Shown one piece after another: positions 24,271 through 31,667 of a stretch of DNA of 37,347 nucleotides. Position numbers and translations under genes: made by a program. Source of the DNA: Bacteroidota bacterium (GTDB lineage Bacteria; Bacteroidota; Bacteroidia; Chitinophagales; Saprospiraceae); NCBI GenBank assembly GCA_014190515.1, contig BJGN01000014.1:1-37347 (forward strand), given 5' to 3'. Below the pieces are notes generated by a model. It made no database searches. It had not been told where the DNA came from and saw only the letters and a program-made list of their open reading frames with translations. Numbering within the stretch: position 1 is the first letter of the stretch; every line of letters begins with the position of its first letter.

Positions 24271-25494
24271 CTAATTTTTTCTTTTTCCATTTAGTGTTTT
24301 ATGTTTTGGGGGATAAGATTTTCTGCGTTGATCTGATCTGTCCGGCCTATTTTCAGCAGATTGATTGAGTGAAGAAGCCCCTTTATTAGCAATAGGAATT
24401 TCTCTTCCCATCATTTTTTCTATAGCATAAATTTTGGGTCTGTCTTTATAATTTACAAAAGTAATAGCCATACCTTCCGCTTCTGCTCTGCCCGTTCTTC
24501 CTATTCTATGCACATAATCTTCGGGATCGCCAGGGACATCATAATTAATAACCAAATCAATCCCCTTTATATCAATACCTCTGGAAAGAACATCTGTGGC
24601 GACCACAATTTTTAATTTTCCGTTTCTAAAGGCTGATAATCTGTCTTCCCTTTCCGATTGATCTAAATCGGAATGAATGGCTGCGACATCAAAGCCAGCT
24701 TTGAGCAGACGTTCAGAAACCTGCCTAACTTTTATTTTAGTCCCTGCAAAAATGAGTATTTTTTCCATTTCTTTGAAACCGGAAAGAATTTGTTCAGCTA
24801 AGGCCGGTTTTTGCTCATCTTCTACTCCGTACATAGACTGAATAATTTTTTCAGCCGGCTTTGAAATGGAGATACTTACCTCTTTGGGATAATTTAAAAG
24901 TTGTTGGGAAAATTTTCTAATCGGTGAAGGCATAGTAGCTGAAAATAACAAGGTCTGCCTTTTTTTGGGAAGCATATTTACTATTTTCAAAATGTCAGGG
25001 GCAAAACCCATATCTAACATTCTATCTGCCTCGTCAAGCACTAAATATCTAAGGCTGTCGAAATTTACGTAGCCCATATCAATATGGGCGATAAGACGCC
25101 CTGGGGTAGCCACAACAATGGGGGCGCCTCCTTTCAACGCTTTCTTTTCCAGGTCCAGTGATTGCCCGTCTCTACCACCGTACACAGCAATGGCACTGAT
25201 GGGGGTAAAGTAGGAGAAGCCTTCCAGTTGCTGATCAATTTGAATGGCTAATTCTCTGGTTGGAACAATGATTAAAGTGGCTATCTTTTCTGATGGATTT
25301 ACCGTTAAGCTATGTAAAATGGGTAGAAGAAAAGCAGCCGTTTTACCGGTTCCCGTTTGTGCGCAACCCAAAACATCGTGTCCGTCCATGATGAGCGGAA
25401 TAGTTTGGGTTTGAATAGGTGTCGGTTCTTTAAAAGACATGGCATTTAGCCCGTCCATTAACGAAGGATGAAGATTAAAATCAGTGAATTTCAA
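24271..25494 (-). CDS. rhlE: DEAD-box RNA helicase, RhlE-like
   Basis: A 407-residue helicase. Motifs are FKEPTPIQTQ (Q motif, 21-30), AQTGTGKT (motif I, 45-52), PTRELA (78-83), DEAD at 154-157, SAT at 185-187, and the C-terminal helicase motif HRIGRTGR. The last 35 residues are basic and polar, as in RhlE. It unwinds RNA duplexes in ribosome assembly or mRNA turnover. The start codon appears to be TTG at 25494: no in-frame ATG precedes the conserved N-terminus, and the next ATG falls at residue 13. This is an uncommon start and may reflect low translation. Confidence 0.9.
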   Translation of the reverse strand: MKFTDFNLHPSLMDGLNAMSFKEPTPIQTQTIPLIMDGHDVLGCAQTGTGKTAAFLLPILHSLTVNPSEKIATLIIVPTRELAIQIDQQLEGFSYFTPISAIAVYGGRDGQSLDLEKKALKGGAPIVVATPGRLIAHIDMGYVNFDSLRYLVLDEADRMLDMGFAPDILKIVNMLPKKRQTLLFSATMPSPIRKFSQQLLNYPKEVSISISKPAEKIIQSMYGVEDEQKPALAEQILSGFKEMEKILIFAGTKIKVRQVSERLLKAGFDVAAIHSDLDQSEREDRLSAFRNGKLKIVVATDVLSRGIDIKGIDLVINYDVPGDPEDYVHRIGRTGRAEAEGMAITFVNYKDRPKIYAIEKMMGREIPIANKGASSLNQSAENRPDRSDQRRKSYPPKHKTLNGKRKN

Positions 25495-25518
25495 AGTATA
25501 ATTTTAAAAATTTATTTG

Positions 25519-25526
25519 CAAAGATG
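25519..25526 (-). promoter_or_regulatory. Possible -7 element (CATCTTTG) for the helicase gene
   Basis: On the minus strand CATCTTTG differs by one base from the Bacteroidota -7 consensus TAnnTTTG. A TTG at 25543-25545 lies 16 bases upstream, near the lower limit of the -33 spacing. It sits about 25 bases before the TTG start of the helicase gene. This is a tentative call. Confidence 0.3.
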
Positions 25527-25549
25527 ATTAATAATTCATTAACAATGGT

Positions 25550-26173
25550 TTATTTCTCAATGATAGCATCTTCAATGAGATCATCTGAATCATTACGGTC
25601 ATTTTTTGCCGCTTGTTTTTTCTGTGTGTCGCCTGTTAAAATAATTGGTTTTGTTGAGTTTGTGCCATACTCACTATTTGCATATTTGGCCGCTTTGGAG
25701 AAAAAGTCATCCGTCAAAGTACTCTTTTTTGCCTCTCTGAGACTGTCCTGAAAGGTACGATGGGAATCATTAACTTTCTCATCATATTCTTTACCTTTTC
25801 GATGTGCTTTTTCAAAGAAACTCTCTTTTTCAGATTTCTTTTCTTTCGCTGCTTCTGCCTCTGCTTTCTGCATGAGTGCCTCTGCTTTTTCTCCGAGAAT
25901 ATCACCCAATGCTATGGCTTTTTCCTTCCATTCCCGTCCTTTTTCAAGGACTTGTTCACCTAATTTTTCCGTTTTTTCCTGTAAAATATCCTTTACAGTA
26001 TTTCCCTTTGGTTCATTTTGGGTATTTCCAGTAGCATCAGGCACTTGAGTTTGAAATACTTCTTGCTCAAATTTATTGAAGTCTAGAGTACTTTCCTTTT
26101 CTCTTTCTATAGATGGAGTTGTCTTTGCTTTTTGTCCAAAAATTTTCTCCTTCAAATTATCTAATAGTCCCAT
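25550..26173 (-). CDS. Charged coiled-coil protein, hypothetical
   Basis: A protein of about 207 residues starting MGLLDNLKEKIFGQKAK. The upstream ATG at 26194 adds only MRQNSYF and is rejected. It is almost entirely hydrophilic with long alternating K/E stretches (GREWKEKAIALGDILGEKAEALMQKAEAEAAKEKK) and few aromatics, so a largely helical, coiled-coil cytoplasmic protein is likely. The C-terminus is acidic (RNDSDDLIEDAIIEK). I do not recognise a family; some stress-related CsbD/YtxH-like proteins have similar composition. It ends 56 bases before the helicase gene and could share its transcript. Confidence 0.6.
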   Translation of the reverse strand: MGLLDNLKEKIFGQKAKTTPSIEREKESTLDFNKFEQEVFQTQVPDATGNTQNEPKGNTVKDILQEKTEKLGEQVLEKGREWKEKAIALGDILGEKAEALMQKAEAEAAKEKKSEKESFFEKAHRKGKEYDEKVNDSHRTFQDSLREAKKSTLTDDFFSKAAKYANSEYGTNSTKPIILTGDTQKKQAAKNDRNDSDDLIEDAIIEK

Positions 26174-26327
26174 AAAATATGAATTTTGTCTCAATTTACA
26201 TTAAAAATCAGTTTCTACTTATAAAGTTAGTTGCTTTATAAATTATTAAACATTTTTAGCGACTTTTGGATTATGTTTTCTTTATTTTGGTAGAAATAAC
26301 TTTTATTTGTCTTTTAAATTCAGTTGA

Positions 26328-27374
26328 ATGGAATACAGTTTATTAGGTAGGTCTGAACAACGAGTTAGCAAGATTTGTCTCGGTACGATGACTTTTGGAG
26401 AACAGAATACAGAAGCCGAGGCACATTTGCAATTAGATTTCGCCGTAAATGAAGGAGTCAATTTTATTGATACAGCAGAAATGTACCCTATTCCTGCCAG
26501 TAAAGATACTTATGGCAGAACGGAGGAAATGATAGGTTCATGGTTGAAGGATAGAGGGAACAGAGACAAATTGGTTATTGCATCAAAAATAATAGGCCCG
26601 GGTCCTTTCAATTACATCAGACCCACTTTGAATTTTTCAGCAGATAGTATTAAATTAGCCCTGGAGAATAGTCTCAAAAGATTGAGAACAGAATATATTG
26701 ATTTATTTCAGCTCCATTGGCCGGAGAGAAAAACAAATAATTTCGGTGTACGTGGTTATCCTGACGATGGTTCTGATCTATGGGAGGATAATATGCTGGA
26801 CATTCTTGAAACCATGCAATCTCTCATTTCGTCGGGAAAAATCAGGTTTTTTGGCGTATCAAACGAGACTCCCTGGGGTTTACAGCGTTTTATTCACCTC
26901 GCAGAGATGCATCATTTACCCATCTGTGTGAGTATCCAAAATCCTTATAATCTGGTGAACCGACTATTTGAAGTAGGATTAGCAGAAATTTCTTTAAGAG
27001 AGAAGGCAGGTTTACTTGCTTACTCACCACTGGCTTTCGGCACTCTTTCCGGTAAATATCTTGATGGTACCGCAGATAGCTCCTCTCGATTAGTAAAATA
27101 CGCGAGTAGCCCAAGATTGGTTCGTTACAACAGCGATTTTAGCCAGGGTGCGATAAAAAAATATGTTGAACTGGCAAAAGAAGCAAATCTTCCGCCAGGT
27201 TTGATGGCGTTAGCATTTGTTAATTCCCGACCATTCCTAACCAGTAATATCGTAGGTGCTACCAATATTTCTCAGCTGAAAGAAAATATTGATAGCATCC
27301 AATTAAAACTTCCAAGTGATTTATTGGAGAGAATTGAACTTATTCACAAATCAATGCCAGATCCGGCACCCTAG
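26328..27374 (+). CDS. Aldo/keto reductase, Tas-like
   Basis: A 348-residue NADPH-dependent oxidoreductase with the AKR barrel. Visible are the start YSLLGRSEQRVSKICLGTMTFG, the catalytic aspartate and tyrosine in FIDTAEMYP (D48, Y53), a lysine in VIASKI, and a histidine in LFQLHWPER. The longer loop after TAEMYP and the later NPYNLVNR stretch fit the Tas/YajO subgroup. It would reduce aldehydes or ketones in the cytoplasm; the physiological substrate is unknown. It starts a run of four plus-strand genes with short or no gaps. Confidence 0.88.
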   Translation: MEYSLLGRSEQRVSKICLGTMTFGEQNTEAEAHLQLDFAVNEGVNFIDTAEMYPIPASKDTYGRTEEMIGSWLKDRGNRDKLVIASKIIGPGPFNYIRPTLNFSADSIKLALENSLKRLRTEYIDLFQLHWPERKTNNFGVRGYPDDGSDLWEDNMLDILETMQSLISSGKIRFFGVSNETPWGLQRFIHLAEMHHLPICVSIQNPYNLVNRLFEVGLAEISLREKAGLLAYSPLAFGTLSGKYLDGTADSSSRLVKYASSPRLVRYNSDFSQGAIKKYVELAKEANLPPGLMALAFVNSRPFLTSNIVGATNISQLKENIDSIQLKLPSDLLERIELIHKSMPDPAP

Positions 27375-27388
27375 TTTAAATTTCTTAC

Positions 27389-28105
27389 ATGCAGTTAAAA
27401 TCTATCATTTTACTCCTAAAAATTTATCGCCAGTATATAGAAAATGAAGAGCGATACAAAAGAGCTTATATTTGGGAATCTCAACAGGTTTTTGTTCAAA
27501 AATGGGACATTAATGCTGTAGATATGAAGGCTATGTACCTGGCGAGCCTGGATAATTCCAGATCCAGAAGATTATGGAACAGGGAAAACTTTGAGCCAAG
27601 AAAAGTAATGGCTGAAATATTAGGTCATCAACCTGATTATGGACGAATGTTGTTTTCAGATTTACTGAATGAAGAACGCGATTTAACAGGTAGATTGCAT
27701 CGTTTTGTTTATGGGTGTAACGAACTGTTTAGTGATTACCTCGATAGCCATGCAGGTTCTCGCTTACAAAGTCATTTTCATACAGATAATTTTGAAATGG
27801 CTTTTTTATACCTCGCTTTCCGTTATCCTGAAAAATATAGTTTCTATCACCCGGAGTCTTTTAAATATTTTCTGGAGGAAACAAAAGCCCGGGATATCCC
27901 AGAAGGAAATGATCCTGACCGATTTGTAAAAGTAGTAAATATGGTTAATGTCTGGATGCAAAAAGAACCCAGTTTGTGGGAAATTCACCTTAAAAGGTTG
28001 AATCCATCGACAGATTATATGAATAAAAACCTACTTTGGGTCTATGATTTTTTCTTATATGTCCATGAAAAAAATATTAGTGTCCAAAGTCTGCTCACCA
28101 CCTAA
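27389..28105 (+). CDS. Orphan McrB-N-terminal-like helical domain protein
   Basis: A 238-residue soluble protein with no signal peptide. Its order of segments resembles the N-terminal domain I recall from Bacteroidota McrB-type AAA restriction proteins. ERYKRAYIWESQQVFVQKWD matches that family's E-x-YKWE-x-V-x2-FQ start. RMLFSDLLNEERDLTGRLHRF matches its FxDLFDE stretch. HFHTDNFEMAFLYLAFRYPEKYSFY matches HQDE-x-T-x-TYL-x-F-x-NP-x-KY-x-FYK, and LLWVYDFFLYV matches its closing helix. The AAA+ GTPase domain is absent, so the protein is a standalone domain or has another role. It lies 14 bases after the reductase and 10 before the PhoD-like gene. Homology is by pattern only; treat it as moderate. 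Confidence 0.6.
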   Translation: MQLKSIILLLKIYRQYIENEERYKRAYIWESQQVFVQKWDINAVDMKAMYLASLDNSRSRRLWNRENFEPRKVMAEILGHQPDYGRMLFSDLLNEERDLTGRLHRFVYGCNELFSDYLDSHAGSRLQSHFHTDNFEMAFLYLAFRYPEKYSFYHPESFKYFLEETKARDIPEGNDPDRFVKVVNMVNVWMQKEPSLWEIHLKRLNPSTDYMNKNLLWVYDFFLYVHEKNISVQSLLTT

Positions 28106-28115
28106 AATATTTTGT

Positions 28116-29435
28116 ATGACTTCGAAAATGAAGCTTCTTCTCCCTGTTTTTTTTACCTTCATACTTCAAGGTTTTGCTCAGAATGCTGAACTTAAATCAG
28201 GCCCAATGCTTGGTTACTCAGAAATGAGGGAAGTGGTCGTCTGGTTACAGACAACCTCAAAGGGGAAAGTTCAGCTTAATTATTGGAACCTTGAGGCACC
28301 AAATAAAGTTTTTAAGTCTAACGTCGTGGAAACGGATGCCACTAACGCTTTCACCACTAAAATAGTTCTTTCATTGCTTGAGCCTGGAAATAAATATGGC
28401 TATCAGGTTGTATTAAACGATAAATCATTGCTATTTCCCTATCCCCTCGAATTTCAAACCCAATCATTATGGCAATGGAGAACAGATCCTCCAGCTTTTT
28501 CCATCGCTTTGGGAAGTTGCGCCTACATTAACGATACTCCCTATGACAGACCGGGGAAACCTTATGGGTCAAATTATCAGATATTCGAATCTATTTTAGC
28601 TAAAAAGCCAGACGCAATGCTTTGGTTAGGTGATAATACTTATCTTAGGGAAACAGACTGGAATAGTAAATCAGGCATTTTTTATCGTTATACTCATACT
28701 CGTTCCACCCCGGAATTACAAGGTTTATTGGGGAGTGTGCATCATTATGCTATTTGGGATGACCATGATTTCGGACCAGATAATAGTGATAGAGGTTTTA
28801 TTCAGAAAGAAGCTACGTTGGAGGCCTTTCGGTTGTTCTGGGCCAATCCGACCTCGGGATTACCTGAACAAGAGGGAATTACTTCGCAGTTTCAATGGGC
28901 AGATATTGATTTCTTTTTATTAGATAATAGATTTTCGCGCGCACCAGATGAAAGGAAAACAGGGGAGAGAACACAATTTGGAAAAGTACAACTAGAATGG
29001 CTGATAGACGCACTTAAAACAAGTAAATCGCCATTTAAAATGGTAGCCACTGGTGGACAGTTTCTAAGTGCCGCACCTACTGCCGAAAATCATATTAGAT
29101 TTTATCCGGAGGAAAGAGCTTATTTAATCAAACGTATTGAAGAAGAAGGACTCAAAAATGTCATTTTCCTTACTGGTGACAGACATTTTACAGAGTTAAC
29201 GGAGTTGAAACTTGCCAATGGAAAATATATATATGACTTAACGGTTTCGCCACTAACGAGTGGGGTAAATATAAATCCTGAAATTAATATTCTTAGAGTA
29301 CCAGGTACCGAAGTAACAGAACATAATTTTGGATTATTGACTTTTAGTGGTAAAAGACTGGAACGAAAATTAACCATAAAAATATTTGATGCCTTAGGTA
29401 ATGAAAAATGGAAGAAGGAAATTCTTTCAGAATGA
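28116..29435 (+). CDS. PhoD-like alkaline phosphatase/phosphodiesterase, exported
   Basis: A metallophosphoesterase of the PhoD family, about 440 residues from the ATG at 28116 (MTSKMKLLLPVFFTFILQGFAQ, signal peptide). A second ATG at 28128 is equally possible. Landmarks are a beta-sandwich domain first (about 25-130), then ALGSCAYIND, AMLWLGDNTY, AIWDDHDFGPDNSD (the metal-binding DDHD) and LTGDRHFTEL (histidine). It probably hydrolyses phosphomono- or diesters in the periplasm, for phosphate scavenging. Its stop overlaps the next start by 3 bases (ATGA), so the two are translationally coupled. Confidence 0.88.
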   Translation: MTSKMKLLLPVFFTFILQGFAQNAELKSGPMLGYSEMREVVVWLQTTSKGKVQLNYWNLEAPNKVFKSNVVETDATNAFTTKIVLSLLEPGNKYGYQVVLNDKSLLFPYPLEFQTQSLWQWRTDPPAFSIALGSCAYINDTPYDRPGKPYGSNYQIFESILAKKPDAMLWLGDNTYLRETDWNSKSGIFYRYTHTRSTPELQGLLGSVHHYAIWDDHDFGPDNSDRGFIQKEATLEAFRLFWANPTSGLPEQEGITSQFQWADIDFFLLDNRFSRAPDERKTGERTQFGKVQLEWLIDALKTSKSPFKMVATGGQFLSAAPTAENHIRFYPEERAYLIKRIEEEGLKNVIFLTGDRHFTELTELKLANGKYIYDLTVSPLTSGVNINPEINILRVPGTEVTEHNFGLLTFSGKRLERKLTIKIFDALGNEKWKKEILSE

Positions 29436-30421
29436 GTGGCTTGAAAATACTCGTTGTTCGCTTCTCAGCAATGGGCGATATTGTTCTGACTTCGCCCGTT
29501 GTCAGATTATTAAAAATTCAGTTAAACGCTGAGGTTCATTTTTTTACAAAAGATATTTTTGGTGATTTATGGAAGGAGAATCCATACCTTTCAAAAATTT
29601 GGACCATTAATAAAGATTTGAAGGAGGTCATTTCAGCATTGAAAAAAGAGAAATTCGACGCTGTTATAGATTTGCATTCCAATTTGCGCACTTTAAGATT
29701 GCGTTTTTATTTGTGGGGAATTCCATTTTACCATTGTAAAAAAGGATCACTTCCTCGATGGTTTTATGTTCAGACTGGGTTTAAACCTTTACTCCAAAAA
29801 CATATTGTTACCAGGTACTTAGAAACATTACGTTCATTTCCTGTGATTTATGATGGAAAAGGATTAGATTTTTTCGTTTCTGATAAAGAAACTAAGCTTC
29901 AACTGAAACCTTATATTGTTATGGTATTAGGTGCCGCACATTTTACAAAAAGAATACCCTTTGAAAAATGGAAGCAGATTATCTCCTCTTTTCATTCCTA
30001 TTCTTTGGTTTTAATTGGCGGAAAAGACGATGTAAACCTGGGTAAAGCATTGGAAGGATCCTTTGAAAATAGGGTGATTAACAGATGCGGAGAAACAGAT
30101 GTACTGGCATCTGCCTTACTAATAAAAAATGCAGAACTGGTAATAACCGGGGATACGGGAATGATGCATATTGCCGCCGCCTTGAGAAAGCCAGTGGTTA
30201 GTATTTGGGGCGGAACCATTCCTGAGTTTGGTTGGCTTCCTTTTTATCCTGAAGGAATGAATAGAAACAAGACCATTCAGGTGGAAAATCTTTCTTGCAG
30301 GCCTTGTAGCCGTTTTGGTAGATTGGAATGTCCCAAAAAACATTTTCGTTGTATGAACGAAATTTCCGCCAGTTCCGTTTATGAACAAGGACAAATATTA
30401 CTTAAACATAATTATAGTTAG
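29432..30421 (+). CDS. Glycosyltransferase family 9 (heptosyltransferase-like)
   Basis: A 329-residue GT9 protein starting MSGLKILVVRFSAMGDIVLTSPV, where the SAMGDI glycine-rich turn is typical of LPS heptosyltransferases. The acceptor/donor domain has VMVLGAAHFTKRIPFEKW and the donor motif GDTGMMHIAAALRKPVVSIWG. The ATG at 29432 overlaps the PhoD-like stop; an ATG at 29408 would only extend it with residues from that gene's end. It transfers a sugar, probably heptose, to lipopolysaccharide core at the inner membrane. CRPCSRFGRLECPKKHFRCM near the end is a cysteine-rich tail seen in many such enzymes. Confidence 0.9.
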   Translation: MSGLKILVVRFSAMGDIVLTSPVVRLLKIQLNAEVHFFTKDIFGDLWKENPYLSKIWTINKDLKEVISALKKEKFDAVIDLHSNLRTLRLRFYLWGIPFYHCKKGSLPRWFYVQTGFKPLLQKHIVTRYLETLRSFPVIYDGKGLDFFVSDKETKLQLKPYIVMVLGAAHFTKRIPFEKWKQIISSFHSYSLVLIGGKDDVNLGKALEGSFENRVINRCGETDVLASALLIKNAELVITGDTGMMHIAAALRKPVVSIWGGTIPEFGWLPFYPEGMNRNKTIQVENLSCRPCSRFGRLECPKKHFRCMNEISASSVYEQGQILLKHNYS

Positions 30422-30532
30422 TGCCTATTTAGGTATATTCTTTAATTTTTGATAAACTAATCTGTTCTTTTTGCTTAAAGTCTATTAAATTGCAGACAAT
30501 CTTTAAAAGCTGATTAGTCAAATATACTGATT

Positions 30533-31663
30533 ATGAATAACTGCATTGTACAAATTTTGCCAAATGACCACCTGATTTATGTTAAAATTAAGTATCTTAT
30601 TCGATCCTTTTTTTTACTTAGTTGTTTGGTAGTCAATACTTTAAATAGTCAGGATATACATTTTTCCCAATTCAATTTTTCGCCATTAACGCTTAATCCG
30701 GCGCTAACAGGTGCTTATGAAGGTACGGCTAGAATTGGTGGTATTTATCGTGATCAATGGAGAACCGTATTAGCTAATCCCTATAAAACGCCTTCCTTTT
30801 ATATAGATGCGCCTATTATCAAGGGCCTTCGTTCAAAAGATTGGGTAGGGGTAGGTATGACAGTGGTTAGTGATGAAGCGGGTAGTACTGAATTAAAAAC
30901 AGGAGGATCCTATCTCTCAGCTGCCTATCACCTGGCATTGGATGATAAAAGAAATAAAATGTTAACCATTGGATTTCAGGGGGGTAGGTTTCAGCGAAGT
31001 GTCAATATGAATAGTCAGGAATTACGTTTTGCCGATGAGTTACCTAAAGAGATTGGTGGTGGTGGCCTGGGTATTGGTGCCGGAGCAAATAGAGATATTC
31101 AGGATGAAGTAAACTTTTTTGACTCTGGTTTCGGTCTGCTTTACAGAACAAAAATGGCGGAGGGAAATTCCCTGGATATGGGTTTCTCTGCTTATCATGT
31201 TATTGGTGGCAGATATGGCCTCATTCAAAATACAAAGGATGTTGTTGAGCCTCCAAAACCAGGGGGTAAGATTAAGAATACGAATACAAAAAGACCAATG
31301 AGATTAACTTTACACGGAACATATCTGCGTAATTTGTCAGAAAGTTTATTTGTAGAGCCATCTTTTATGATGCAAAGTACAGGAGGTGCCACAGAATTAG
31401 CCTTGCAATTGCTTTTTGGAATGCCTATCAAAGAAAACATAAAGCTACGTTTTGGTCCAGGATATAGACTTGGCGATGCCGGCCAATTATTTCTGGGCTT
31501 AGATTATGATCAGTTTAGAGCGGGAATTAGCTACGATATAAATGTTTCTTCCCTAAGGAGTGCCTCAAAATATCAGGGAGGTTTTGAAATAGGGGGTTAT
31601 TATATCATTAAGATTTATTCCAAAAAAGAAGTGCCTACCAGAATTTTATGTCCTCATTTATAA
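30533..31663 (+). CDS. PorP/SprF family outer-membrane protein (T9SS-associated)
   Basis: A 376-residue protein with the canonical PorP/SprF start after a leader: QDIHFSQFNFSPLTLNPALTGAYEGTARIGGIYRDQW. The remainder alternates beta strands with glycine turns, giving a predicted outer-membrane barrel. Members work with type IX secretion, attaching or exporting particular surface proteins. The leader (about residues 1-39) is long with an atypical polar front, and the hydrophobic stretch KYLIRSFFLLSCLVV makes a later start conceivable. It is 4 bases from the OmpA-type gene downstream and shares its transcript. Confidence 0.92.
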   Translation: MNNCIVQILPNDHLIYVKIKYLIRSFFLLSCLVVNTLNSQDIHFSQFNFSPLTLNPALTGAYEGTARIGGIYRDQWRTVLANPYKTPSFYIDAPIIKGLRSKDWVGVGMTVVSDEAGSTELKTGGSYLSAAYHLALDDKRNKMLTIGFQGGRFQRSVNMNSQELRFADELPKEIGGGGLGIGAGANRDIQDEVNFFDSGFGLLYRTKMAEGNSLDMGFSAYHVIGGRYGLIQNTKDVVEPPKPGGKIKNTNTKRPMRLTLHGTYLRNLSESLFVEPSFMMQSTGGATELALQLLFGMPIKENIKLRFGPGYRLGDAGQLFLGLDYDQFRAGISYDINVSSLRSASKYQGGFEIGGYYIIKIYSKKEVPTRILCPHL

Positions 31664-31667
31664 TGTT

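Noticed and set aside
24252-24289. Ten-base inverted repeat TGGAAAAAGA/TCTTTTTCCA at the end of the helicase gene
   Set aside because: One arm is the lysine-rich 3' end of the coding sequence, the stem is AT-rich and no T-run follows on the transcribed strand.
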